The translations under genes and the position numbers were made by a program. A model generated the notes under the pieces. The model saw nothing but the letters and a program-made list of their open reading frames with translations. It was not told the origin of the DNA and made no database searches. Shown here in pieces: positions 1 to 7,348 of a stretch of DNA of 22,753 nucleotides. Source of the stretch: UBA11164 sp002420085 (lineage in GTDB: Bacteria > Pseudomonadota > Gammaproteobacteria > Xanthomonadales > Xanthomonadaceae); assembly GCA_031976395.1 (NCBI GenBank), contig DALYLJ010000037.1, positions 1 through 22,753 of the forward strand, read 5' to 3'. Position 1 is the first letter of the stretch, and the number at the start of each line of letters is the position of its first letter.

Positions 1-91
1 CCATTCTCCATTCTCCATTCTCCATTCTCCATTCTCCATTCTCCATTCTCCATTCTCCATTCCCGACTCCCCATTCCCGACTCCCCATTCC
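1..91. repeat. Heptanucleotide tandem array
   Basis: Eight perfect CCATTCT units (1-56) are followed in the same 7-base phase by CCATTCC, CGACTCC, CCATTCC, CGACTCC and CCATTCC. The pattern decays into related sequence up to about 115, just before the stop codon of the LdtD-like gene. The array starts at the window edge, so its full length is unknown. On the minus strand it is G-rich and lies directly 3' of the leftward gene. The same heptamer family reappears at 12588-12638. No coding function is suggested. Confidence 0.9.
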
Positions 92-119
92 CCCTCCCGA
101 CTCTTGCGACTCCCGGCTG

Positions 120-1373
120 CTACCGCTGATTCAAGGCGTTGAGGATGATGGCGTCGCGGGCGTAGATGTCGCGGCGGAAGGAGACGCGGTCGTCGGCGTG
201 GACATCGACGCTCCAGTAGGCGAGCAGGAGGGTGACCGCACGTGGGACGTGGATTCGGGTGCTGTGGCCTTGGGCGATGGCGGCTTCGATGCGCTCGCGT
301 GACCAGTGCTCGGGGTCGGCGAGCAGGCGTTCGACCAGGTCGAGCGGGTGTTCGACACGGATGCAGCCGGAGCTGACGGCGCGCTCGTCGCGGGAGAAGA
401 TGGCGCTGTGCGGGGTGTCGTGCAGGTAGATGGCATAGGGGTTGGCGAAGCGGATGGCGACGCGGCCGAGGGCGTTGCCGGGGCCGGCGTCCTGGCGGAT
501 CAGGATGCCGCGCGGGTCGCTCCAGTCGATGGCGGTCGGGTCGAGTCGCTGGCCGGTGTGGGCGTCGAGTACCTGCATGCGCTGCTGGTCGAGGTAGCCG
601 AGGTCGCGCCGGAGCTTGGGCAGGATGTCCTTGCGGAAGATGGTCGGGGGGACGGTCCAGGTCGGGTTGAGGTCGATATGGGTGATCAGGGAGCGGTATT
701 CCGGGGTCTTTCGGAAGGGTTGGCCGACCTGGATGCGGGTGTGCCAGACCGGTTCGCCATCGACGAAGTAGCTGGCCTTGAAGCCGGCGATATCGACCAG
801 CAGGAATTCCCGGCTGGTTTCGTGCAGCAGCCAGCGTGCCCGTTCGAGGTTGACCCGCATCTGGTCGATGCGTGCTTCGATCGGTCGGTCCAGTTCGGCC
901 AGGGTGGTGTTGCCGACTGCGCCGTCGGCGGTCAGTCGGTGCTCGCGCTGGAAGTGTTTGACGGCCTGTTCCAGGGCCTGATCGAACAGTTCGGGGTCGG
1001 GTTGATCGAGGCCAGATTGGCCGAGGCCAGATTCGTCTGGGGCAGGTTGGCCGGGGCCGGGCTGGTAGCCGCCGATGCTGAGTCGGCGGCGCAGCAGGCC
1101 GACCCGTGGATCGCGCTGGCCGAGGCGCAGGGTCGGTCCCGGTCCGATGCTCGGCCAGCCGCCACTGCGTTCGATGCGCCGCAGCCAGTGCAGTCCGGCC
1201 TTGAGTCGGTGGTAGAACGGATGCGCGGGGTGGGAGCCGGCGAAATGGTCGAGCAGGCGGTTCTGGTCGATGGCATCGGACAGGCCGCGCAGTTCGCGGT
1301 CGGTGTCGATCTGTCGGGCCTGGAAATTCCAGTCCGGGTTGATCTGGCGTGGGTCGAGCTTGCCCCCGCGCAT
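120..1373 (-). CDS. Catalytic half of the LdtD-like protein (PG-binding + YkuD)
   Basis: This open frame begins with an ATG directly after the TAA and could be made only by reinitiation. Residues about 82-162 form a PG_binding_1 domain, split by a Gly/Gln/Pro-rich insertion (residues 103-126) that includes the near-repeat SGLGQSGLDQ. Residues about 185-375 form the YkuD catalytic domain, with His318 in LHDTPH and the nucleophile Cys337 in SSGCIRV. It has no signal peptide of its own, so a product from this start should stay in the cytoplasm away from its substrate. It is listed separately because automated annotation may call it as a gene; I consider it part of the broken gene above. Confidence 0.5.
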   Translation of the reverse strand: MRGGKLDPRQINPDWNFQARQIDTDRELRGLSDAIDQNRLLDHFAGSHPAHPFYHRLKAGLHWLRRIERSGGWPSIGPGPTLRLGQRDPRVGLLRRRLSIGGYQPGPGQPAPDESGLGQSGLDQPDPELFDQALEQAVKHFQREHRLTADGAVGNTTLAELDRPIEARIDQMRVNLERARWLLHETSREFLLVDIAGFKASYFVDGEPVWHTRIQVGQPFRKTPEYRSLITHIDLNPTWTVPPTIFRKDILPKLRRDLGYLDQQRMQVLDAHTGQRLDPTAIDWSDPRGILIRQDAGPGNALGRVAIRFANPYAIYLHDTPHSAIFSRDERAVSSGCIRVEHPLDLVERLLADPEHWSRERIEAAIAQGHSTRIHVPRAVTLLLAYWSVDVHADDRVSFRRDIYARDAIILNALNQR

Positions 1374-1376
1374 TTA
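1374..1376 (-). other. In-frame ochre codon disrupting the LdtD-like gene
   Basis: On the minus strand the bases read GCG TAA ATG, with the upstream and downstream reading frames identical. No indel is needed to join the halves. One substitution from CAA, TAC, TAT, AAA, GAA, TCA or TTA would produce it. Confidence 0.85.
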
Positions 1377-1750
1377 CGCTATGTCGCGGATGGCGGCGCG
1401 GGTGGCCAGCCGTTCGGTGTCGATGTCGGGGGGCGGGCTGGCGGTTGACCAGTGCTGACGCAGGCTGCTCAGGTGGTAGTCGTCGGGGTCGAGGCCATCG
1501 CGCTCGACTTCGGCGAGGGCGTCGAGCAGGGCCTGGCGTCGATCGCTATCGGTCCATGCCGGGGCGTGCTTGCGCAGTTCGTAGAAGCTGGCGACGGCGA
1601 CGTCGAGCCGGGCCTGTTCGCTGTCGGTAGTGGCACTGACGCTGGCTGGCAGCAACAGGATGCAGGTCAGCAGGATGGCGAGCATGGCTTGCGGTGACGG
1701 GTGGGCTGTGGGCATGATGCGGCGGGTGTGCGGTTCGGGTCGAGGCTGAG

Positions 1751-2437
1751 GTGACAATCGTGACAGGAATACGCGGGCTTGTGCTGGCCGTGCTGTGCGG
1801 GCCGGTGGCGGCGGTGGCTGCGGTGCCGAGCCTGGTCGAGCGGTTGACCGAGGCCGCGCCGAGTGCCGATCCGGCGGTGCTGCGTCTGGCGGCGCAGGCG
1901 GTGGCCTGTGCCGAGCCGCATCCGAGTGGACGCTTGGCGGTGATCGATTACAGCCGGCCATCGAGCGAGCCGCGCCTGTGGGTCTTCGATCTCGATCGGT
2001 CGGCCTTGCTGCACGAGGAACTGGTTGCGCACGGCCGCAACACCGGCGAGTTGCACGCCCAGCGGTTCTCGAATGTGCCGGGCAGTTTTGCCTCCAGTCT
2101 GGGTCTGTTCCGCACGCTCGATCCATATTACGGCCGCAATGGCTATTCCTTGCGGATGCAGGGGCTGGAGCCGGGCTACAACGACCGCGCCTATGAGCGG
2201 GCGATCGTGATCCACGGTGCCGATTACGTGACGTCGTCGTTCATCGATCGCACTGGTCGGCTCGGCCGCAGCCTGGGCTGTCCGGCGGTGCGGACCGAGG
2301 TGGCGCGCGAGTTGATCGACAGTCTGAGCGGTGGCCAGTATCTGTTCGCCTATTATCCGGATCCGGGTTGGTTGGCCGATTCGCGCTTCGTGAGCTGCCG
2401 GTCAATGGCATCGGGCGAGCTGCCGGCCGCGCCCTGA
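1751..2437 (+). CDS. Murein L,D-transpeptidase catalytic domain family protein (YkuD_2 type)
   Basis: This is a 228-residue exported protein of the short family that carries only a catalytic domain. Residues 1-24 look like a signal peptide (hydrophobic GLVLAVLCGPVAAVAA). The catalytic signature is His155 in VIHGADYV and Cys177 in GRSLGCPAV, with the family-typical LGLFRT and YSLRMQGLEPGYN segments before it. It probably modifies peptidoglycan or attaches a partner to it in the periplasm; the exact substrate is unknown. The GTG start at 1751 is chosen because GAGG lies five bases upstream and the signal peptide follows at once. It is divergent from the broken LdtD-like gene with only 35 bases between starts, and its stop is 12 bases from the convergent DUF979 gene. 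Confidence 0.85.
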   Translation: MTIVTGIRGLVLAVLCGPVAAVAAVPSLVERLTEAAPSADPAVLRLAAQAVACAEPHPSGRLAVIDYSRPSSEPRLWVFDLDRSALLHEELVAHGRNTGELHAQRFSNVPGSFASSLGLFRTLDPYYGRNGYSLRMQGLEPGYNDRAYERAIVIHGADYVTSSFIDRTGRLGRSLGCPAVRTEVARELIDSLSGGQYLFAYYPDPGWLADSRFVSCRSMASGELPAAP

Positions 2438-2449
2438 GCGGGTCGCGGG

Positions 2450-3409
2450 TCAATTCCAGGCGAACGGGATGAGGTACATCAGGACGATGTTGCAGGCGAG
2501 CAGGGGCAGGGCGGTGCCGATCTGGGCGCGGATCACGCCGTGCGGGTCGTCGAGTTCGAGCAGGGCGGCGGGAACCAGGTTGAAGTTGGCGGCCATCGGG
2601 GTCAGCAGGGTGCCGCAGTAGCCGGACAGCATGCCGATGGCGGCCAGCGAGGCAGCGTCGGCGCCGTGGCCGACCACCAGCAGGGGCAGGCCGATGCCGG
2701 CGGTCATCACCGGGAATGCGGCGAAGGCATTGCCCATGATCATGGTGAATGCGGCCATGCCCAGGGCATAGGCGAGCACGGCGGCCAGTCGGTTGTCACC
2801 GGGTAATGCACTGGACACCACGGCGGCGACCGCGTCGCCGACGCCACTGGCGGAAAACACGCTGCCCAGGGTGGCCAGCAGCAGGGGCAGCAGGGCGGCC
2901 CAGCCGATCGAGTCGAGCAGGCGCCGGGATTGTTCGATCGCCTCGCTGGGGCGTTGTCGGGTGAGCAGGCTGGCGGCGATCAGGGCGAGTACGCAGGCCA
3001 GGCCGAGGCCGATCAGGGTGGTCTGGTGGCTGTCGAACAGCCGCTGGCCGAAGGCACTGACGTCCTTGAGCGGCAGGGCGACCAGCAGGGTGATGCCGGG
3101 AATCAGCAGGGCCGGCAGGAACAGTCGGTTGCCGAGCCGGCTGGCCTCCGTGGTCTGGGTCTCGGGGCTGCTCTCGCGATACTGGCCGCGACCGAGTCGG
3201 CCGGTTCCGGCGATCACCGCCAGGGCGATCACGATCGCGCCCATCACCGCCGCCGGCAGGCGCTCTCCGATCAGCAGGGCGATCGCGACCAGACCCCAGA
3301 ACAGGGCGGTGCCATGGCGACGGGGATTGCCTCGGTCGCGCAGCGACAGCCAGGCGATCCAGGCGAAATAGCCGCCAGCAAGCAGGTAGATGGTGGCGAG
3401 ATCGATCAT
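2450..3409 (-). CDS. DUF979 family membrane protein, putative 5-oxoproline transporter subunit
   Basis: This 319-residue integral membrane protein has about eight or nine hydrophobic segments. The sequence MAANFNLVPAALLELDDPHG near the C-terminus, preceded by GYCGTLLTP, is characteristic of DUF979. In the family it is paired with DUF969, and the pair is named a 5-oxoproline transporter because of association with 5-oxoprolinase genes; direct biochemical proof is limited as far as I know. The ATG at 3409 overlaps the DUF969 stop in an ATGA junction, implying translational coupling. Longer upstream in-frame starts would run into the DUF969 coding sequence and are rejected. It is the last gene of the leftward operon and ends 12 bases from a convergent gene, with no U-tract terminator visible. 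Confidence 0.85.
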   Translation of the reverse strand: MIDLATIYLLAGGYFAWIAWLSLRDRGNPRRHGTALFWGLVAIALLIGERLPAAVMGAIVIALAVIAGTGRLGRGQYRESSPETQTTEASRLGNRLFLPALLIPGITLLVALPLKDVSAFGQRLFDSHQTTLIGLGLACVLALIAASLLTRQRPSEAIEQSRRLLDSIGWAALLPLLLATLGSVFSASGVGDAVAAVVSSALPGDNRLAAVLAYALGMAAFTMIMGNAFAAFPVMTAGIGLPLLVVGHGADAASLAAIGMLSGYCGTLLTPMAANFNLVPAALLELDDPHGVIRAQIGTALPLLACNIVLMYLIPFAWN

Positions 3410-4140
3410 CCGCGCGGGCCGCTGCTCGGGTCGTCGCTGGCGGCGATCGGTCGCGGTGCGGCGATCATCCGTTGCTCGAAGCGGCGGATCCGCCAGGACT
3501 GGATGATGAAGGCGCAGGCGGCGGTCGGCAGGCCCCAGAGGGCGATTTGCAGGGGTTCGAGTTGGATGCCATGTTCGGCGTAGAAGCCCTGCATCAGCAG
3601 GACCGCGCCGAAGGCGACGAACACATCTTCGCCGAAGAACAGGCCGACATTGTCGGTGCCGGCACACAGTGCTCGGATGCGCTGCTGCTGGTCGCGATCG
3701 AGGTGGCCGAGTCGAGCACGGGCGGCGGCTTCGGCCATCGGTGCCAGCAACGGTCGGACCGTCTGCGGATGACCGCCGAGGCTGACCAGGCCGAGCATGG
3801 CGCCGACCTGACGCAGGCCGAGGTAGGCGATCAGCAGTCGGGTCAGGGTCGCCCGCCGCAGGCGCGCGATCCAGGCGCTGGCATGCTGCTTGAGGCCATG
3901 CCGTTCGAGCAGGCCGATCACCGGCAGGGTCAGCAGGAACAGCAGCAGATAGCGTTGATTGACGAAGGCCGTGCCGAACAGTTCCAGTACGGTCAGCAGG
4001 GGTTTGCCGGCGATCAGGCCGGTGACCAGGCCGGCACTGACCGCGACCACGGCCGGGTTGATGCGCAGGGCGAAGCCGGCAATCACCCAGGCGACGCCGA
4101 GCAGGGGCCAGAGTGAGAGGCCGGTGGTGAGGGTGTTCAT
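3406..4140 (-). CDS. DUF969 family membrane protein, putative 5-oxoproline transporter subunit
   Basis: This 244-residue membrane protein has about six hydrophobic segments (for example LWPLLGVAWVIAGFAL and YLLLFLLTLPVIGLL). Family-typical features are the LPVIGLLERHGLK segment, GLRQVGAMLGLVSLGGHPQ and the GTDNVGLFFGEDVFVAFGA stretch. The start is ATG 4140; upstream codons of this frame lie in the end of pxpA and look non-coding (Arg-rich). It sits 23 bases after pxpA, and 13 of those bases are a tandem copy of the pxpA 3' end. It overlaps the DUF979 start by four bases. Together with its neighbour it probably forms a two-component 5-oxoproline importer; the context with pxpA is the main support. 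Confidence 0.85.
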   Translation of the reverse strand: MNTLTTGLSLWPLLGVAWVIAGFALRINPAVVAVSAGLVTGLIAGKPLLTVLELFGTAFVNQRYLLLFLLTLPVIGLLERHGLKQHASAWIARLRRATLTRLLIAYLGLRQVGAMLGLVSLGGHPQTVRPLLAPMAEAAARARLGHLDRDQQQRIRALCAGTDNVGLFFGEDVFVAFGAVLLMQGFYAEHGIQLEPLQIALWGLPTAACAFIIQSWRIRRFEQRMIAAPRPIAASDDPSSGPRG

Positions 4141-4150
4141 GGTCTGCGGG

Positions 4151-4176
4151 TCAGGGCGGCAGGTCAGGGCGGCAGG
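4151..4176. repeat. 13-bp tandem duplication at the pxpA stop codon
   Basis: TCAGGGCGGCAGG occurs twice with no spacer (4151-4163 and 4164-4176). On the minus strand the first copy read contains the last codons and TGA of pxpA, and the second fills most of the pxpA-DUF969 gap. Without it the gap would be 10 bases. Confidence 0.9.
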
Positions 4177-4916
4177 ATGGCGATACCGTCGGCTTCGAGG
4201 GCGTCGCGCAAGGCGCGGGCGAAGGCGACCGCGTCGGCGCGGTCGCCGTGCAGGCACAGGCTGTCGGCACGGACGGCGACGCGGCTGCCGTCGTCGGCGA
4301 TCACGGTGCCGGTGTGCAGCAGGGAGCGGGTCTGGGCCAGGGCGTCCTGCGGGCTGTCCAGCACGGCGCCGGGCTGGCTGCGGGCGGTCAGCGAGCCGTC
4401 GGCGCGATAACGCCGTTCGGCGAAGGCTTCATGCACGGCGCGCAACCCGTGGGCATGGGCTGCTTCGGTGGCGTGCGAGCCGGCCAGGCCGTACAGACGC
4501 AGGTTCGGGTCGAATTCGGCCACGGCGTCGGCGATGGCATCGGCGATCCGGCGCTCGCGTGCGGCTAGGTTGTACAGGGCGCCGTGCGGTTTGACGTGGA
4601 CGATCCGAGCGCCGGCGGCTTCGGCAACCTCGGCGAGGCGGGCCAGTTGCCGCGTGATCAAGGCCCGTGCCTGGTCGGCGGTGATCGACTGCTCGTGGCG
4701 GCCGAAGCCGGCCCGATCCTCGAAGCCGGGGTGGGCGCCGATGGCGACGCCGTGACGAAGACAGAGTTCGAGGGTTTCCCGCATGGTGTCGGCATCGCCG
4801 GCATGGCCACCGCAGGCGATGCTGGCCGAACTGATCAGGGGGACCAGCGCGGCGTCGTTGCCACAGCCCTCGCCGAGGTCGCAGTTGAAGTCGATCCGCA
4901 CGGTCCGGGCGGTCAC
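4164..4916 (-). CDS. pxpA: 5-oxoprolinase subunit PxpA (LamB/YcsF family)
   Basis: This 250-residue cytoplasmic protein matches the usual length of PxpA. PxpA works with PxpB and PxpC in ATP-dependent opening of 5-oxoproline (pyroglutamate) to glutamate. Family motifs are clear: FNCDLGEGCGND at residues 10-21, ASIACGGHAGD near 31-41, GAHPGFEDRAGFGR near 60-73 and VKPHGALYN further on. The start is the GTG at 4916, which overlaps the TGA of the small upstream gene as GTGA; no internal ATG would preserve the conserved N-terminal NCDLGEG. It is followed by the DUF969/DUF979 pair. The partner genes pxpB and pxpC are absent from the window, which is unusual because they are commonly adjacent. Confidence 0.93.
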   Translation of the reverse strand: MTARTVRIDFNCDLGEGCGNDAALVPLISSASIACGGHAGDADTMRETLELCLRHGVAIGAHPGFEDRAGFGRHEQSITADQARALITRQLARLAEVAEAAGARIVHVKPHGALYNLAARERRIADAIADAVAEFDPNLRLYGLAGSHATEAAHAHGLRAVHEAFAERRYRADGSLTARSQPGAVLDSPQDALAQTRSLLHTGTVIADDGSRVAVRADSLCLHGDRADAVAFARALRDALEADGIAILPP

Positions 4917-5092
4917 TGCGGGCGGGAGGAATCGCTACCCCTGAACAGCATGCTGACGCCGATCGCGATCAGGATCAACGGCCACCAGGTGCCGATCAGA
5001 TGGGCAAGGTTGAAGTCGAATAGATCGAGATTGCGGGCCAGGAACAGGCAGCCCAGGACGATCAGGATGATGGCGGGAGCGTTCGGTCTCAT
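4913..5092 (-). CDS. Small LiaI-LiaF-like (DUF5668-type) membrane protein
   Basis: This 59-residue ORF runs from ATG 5092 to TGA at 4915-4913. It has two hydrophobic helices, AIILIVLGCLFLARNL and IGTWWPLILIAIGVSMLF, joined by a short loop (DLFDFNLAHL). The xIILIVLGxLFLxxNLxL...WPLILIAIG pattern is typical of the LiaI-LiaF-like transmembrane region domain. It ends in a polar tail (RGSDSSRPQ). The stop overlaps the pxpA GTG start, so it is probably the first gene of the pxpA operon. No strong Shine-Dalgarno is visible. Its function is unknown; family members are linked to envelope-stress sensing or act as small membrane proteins. The link to 5-oxoproline is only positional. Confidence 0.75.
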   Translation of the reverse strand: MRPNAPAIILIVLGCLFLARNLDLFDFNLAHLIGTWWPLILIAIGVSMLFRGSDSSRPQ

Positions 5093-5120
5093 GACGGTGC
5101 GGGCTTGACGGGACAGGCGG

Positions 5121-5134
5121 TCACGTTACCGTGA
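5121..5134. promoter_or_regulatory. Short palindrome upstream of the pxpA operon
   Basis: TCACGTTACCGTGA has 5-bp perfect arms (TCACG/CGTGA) around a 4-base centre. It lies 29 bases upstream of the first gene of the leftward operon, a position suited to an operator or part of a promoter. The regulator is unknown and a chance palindrome of this size is possible. Confidence 0.25.
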
Positions 5135-5280
5135 ATGTGGCTGCGATGCGAGCGGCTGCGGCGGCGATCGCGGCGGTCGGGCGGGGCGGTCGGGCGCGGC
5201 GGCCGGGCGGAGCAGATGGCGACCGGCCGAGCGTGCTGATCCAGGTGCGCGCGCAGACGCTGTTGGCAGCCTTCGACGGA

Positions 5281-7215
5281 TCAGAGCAGCGGGGCCGCGA
5301 ACAGTCGCCACAGCCAGAGCTGTACGACCAGAAAAGCCAGGGCCAGGGTGAACAGGCTGAAGTGCAGACGCCGGCTGGTTCGCCACTTGCTCTGTCGCCA
5401 CACTGGCCGCAGTGCCAGCAGCATCAGCACCGCCAGTCCGGCCAGCAGCCAACCGGCCAGACTGAGCAGGCGCAGCAATGGCGGTGGGTAGGCAGCCAGG
5501 TCGCCGACCGCCAGCGTCGCGACCGACATGACTGCGGCCAGGGCGAGGATCAGGTAGGCCAGGACGGCCAAGGCGGTGCCGGTGGCCAACCGGCCGGCGA
5601 ACAGGCCGGCGGCGGTCCGCACCATCGGCCGGCGCCAGCGCCACCAGGCGCCGAGCAGGGTGGTCACGGCGAACAGGCCGGTCGCGGCTACGGCGGCCAG
5701 CAGGGCCAGGCTCGATTGCCACGGCGCTACACGCTCGTGGGAATGCACGCCGCTGCCGTCGTTCACGGCAACGATCCGGCCCTGAGGGTCGCGCTGGAAT
5801 CGGATACGCGCGCCATTGTCGGTCTCGAACAGGTCGCGATCGCGGGCGATCGGGCGATAGTACCGGGTCTGGTCGTTGCCGGTGACGCTCAGGCCGTCGC
5901 CGTCGGCAAGGGCAACCTGGATCGTTTCTTCGAGCGCGAAGATCGCGGTCAGGTTGCCGAATGCGCGCCGATTGTTGCGGTAGCCACCGAGGAATTCGGT
6001 CAGGTCACGGTCGATCGTGGTTGCGCTCGAACCAGGGGGTGCGGCCGGCAGGATTCCGGCCTGACGCTCCAGGATCAGATCGGTGATCGTGTTGAGGGCG
6101 GCGTAGCCGGATTGCGGGCTGTTCTGGCTGGCGAACACCGCCACGCCCAACTCTGGCGCCAGCAGCAATTGCGCGCGGTACAGTCCGGTCGCACCGCCAT
6201 GGCCCAGTGTGGTGATGCCGCGATGCGGTCGCGATTGAAAACCATGGGCGACGTCGGCAGCGTCAGCGCGGTCATCGAAGCCGCGTTCGCGCATCCGGGC
6301 ATGGGTCTCGGCCGACAGCAGGCGGATGCCATCGAGTTCACCGCCGTTGAGGTGAAAGCGCATCCAGCGCGCCATGTCGGCGGCGGTCGAGGCCATGCCG
6401 CCGGCCGGCCAGTAGCCGCCGATCTGCATCGGTTTGCCTTCGATGTGCCGCCCTTGCCGGAACTCGTAACCCTTGGCCAGGCGTGCGCGCAGGGCGTCCG
6501 GCATTTGGCCGGGCGGTACGCTCACGGTCGAGTTCAGGGCCAGTGGTCGCAGGATGTGAGTGTGCAGGAAGCGTTCGTAGTCCTCGCCGGAAACATCGGC
6601 GACGATCTGGGCGGCCAGGGCCGCACCCCAGTTCGAGTACGAGGTGCGGGCGCCGGGCGGATAGACCCGGCGCGGCTGGTGCTCGGCCAGCAGTTCGGCC
6701 AGCGTCCGGGGGTCGTCGTCGCTGACCATGAACAGGGCCAGGGTGTCCTCGAAACCGGCTCGGTGGGCCATCAGATGATTGAGCGTCACCGGGGTGTCGA
6801 AGGCATCGGCGACCCGCACCTGCCGGAGGTAGCGGTTGACGTCGGTGTCGAGGTCGAGTTGGCCGCGTTCGACCAGGATCATCACGGCAGTCCAGATGAA
6901 GGTCTTGGAGACCGAGCCGATCCGGAACAGGGTTTCTGCACCATCGACCGGCACGCCACGCTCGACATCAGCGAATCCGTAGCCGACCAGCAGGTCGGGT
7001 CGGTCCGGTCGGATCACGGCGACAGCCAGACCCGGCAATTGCTTGTCGCGCAGCAGCGCATCAGACAGGCCGTCGAGATAGGCCGGAAGGCTGTCTTCGG
7101 CCGGAGCCGCCGGTTCCGCAGGCAGCGGCAGCGGTGTCGGCACGATCGCCGCCGACAGGTCGGCAGTCACCGTCAACACGGCGGCGAAAAGCCAGGCAAA
7201 CCCAGCGTGTGACAT
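5281..7215 (-). CDS. Membrane-anchored serine hydrolase (class C beta-lactamase / PBP-like fold)
   Basis: This 644-residue protein has a signal peptide (about residues 1-23), a beta-lactamase-family domain (about 45-385), a linker or lipocalin-like region (about 400-490) and four predicted membrane helices (about 502-524, 537-570, 580-602 and 618-640). The three active-site motifs are present: Ser101-x-x-Lys104 in SVSKTF, Tyr193-Ser-Asn in TSYSNWG, and His339-Gly-Gly in LGHGGATGLY. The fold should face the periplasm. Substrates in this family range from D-amino-acid peptides to esters, so specificity cannot be read from the sequence. ATG 7215 has GGAGGG seven bases upstream. It is a single gene between puuB and the pxpA operon, separated from both by 130-190 bases. 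Confidence 0.88.
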   Translation of the reverse strand: MSHAGFAWLFAAVLTVTADLSAAIVPTPLPLPAEPAAPAEDSLPAYLDGLSDALLRDKQLPGLAVAVIRPDRPDLLVGYGFADVERGVPVDGAETLFRIGSVSKTFIWTAVMILVERGQLDLDTDVNRYLRQVRVADAFDTPVTLNHLMAHRAGFEDTLALFMVSDDDPRTLAELLAEHQPRRVYPPGARTSYSNWGAALAAQIVADVSGEDYERFLHTHILRPLALNSTVSVPPGQMPDALRARLAKGYEFRQGRHIEGKPMQIGGYWPAGGMASTAADMARWMRFHLNGGELDGIRLLSAETHARMRERGFDDRADAADVAHGFQSRPHRGITTLGHGGATGLYRAQLLLAPELGVAVFASQNSPQSGYAALNTITDLILERQAGILPAAPPGSSATTIDRDLTEFLGGYRNNRRAFGNLTAIFALEETIQVALADGDGLSVTGNDQTRYYRPIARDRDLFETDNGARIRFQRDPQGRIVAVNDGSGVHSHERVAPWQSSLALLAAVAATGLFAVTTLLGAWWRWRRPMVRTAAGLFAGRLATGTALAVLAYLILALAAVMSVATLAVGDLAAYPPPLLRLLSLAGWLLAGLAVLMLLALRPVWRQSKWRTSRRLHFSLFTLALAFLVVQLWLWRLFAAPLL

Positions 7216-7283
7216 GGCGACCCTCCCCCCGGACTGTCGAATCGGGAGTCATCCTACGCGATGGCGGCGGCTGTGTCGTTACC

Positions 7284-7306
7284 TGGGGTCGCTATCGGCG
7301 ACTCCA
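7284..7306. terminator. Hairpin between puuB and the serine hydrolase gene
   Basis: The arms TGGGGTCGC and GCGACTCCA pair over nine bases with one mismatch (a G-U pair if transcribed in one direction) around a 5-base loop. It lies about 43 bases downstream of the puuB stop. No T-run follows on either strand, so an intrinsic terminator is only a possibility. Confidence 0.3.
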
Positions 7307-7348
7307 GCGATCAACCGATCAGCGCGTTGCGGTTGCGGTCACGATCGG

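Larger units (their letters stand above)
120..1715 (-). pseudogene. LdtD/YcbB-like L,D-transpeptidase interrupted by in-frame TAA
   Basis: The intact product would be a periplasmic murein L,D-transpeptidase of about 531 residues that makes 3-3 cross-links in peptidoglycan. The first 113 codons (1715 down to 1377) encode a hydrophobic signal-like segment (MLAILLTCILLLPASVSA) and the start of the family's N-terminal domain. A TAA codon follows at 1376-1374, and the same frame continues with 417 residues carrying the peptidoglycan-binding and YkuD domains. The sequence flanking the stop (RDIA, stop, MRGGKLDPRQINPDW) reads like the uninterrupted family segment in which a short helix leads into a GKLDP motif, so the stop appears to replace a single residue. 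The ATG at 1715 is preferred over 1685, but neither has a clear ribosome-binding site. A sequencing error or suppression cannot be excluded. Confidence 0.75.

Noticed and set aside
306..1448. 380-codon plus-strand ORF opposite the LdtD-like gene
   Set aside because: It is antisense to clear YkuD-domain coding sequence and has only Gly/Val/Ala-rich shadow composition, as expected from high GC.
5131..7212. 693-codon plus-strand ORF opposite the serine hydrolase
   Set aside because: It is Gln/Gly/Arg-rich with no motifs, while the opposite strand has all three beta-lactamase-family motifs, a signal peptide and a good ribosome-binding site.
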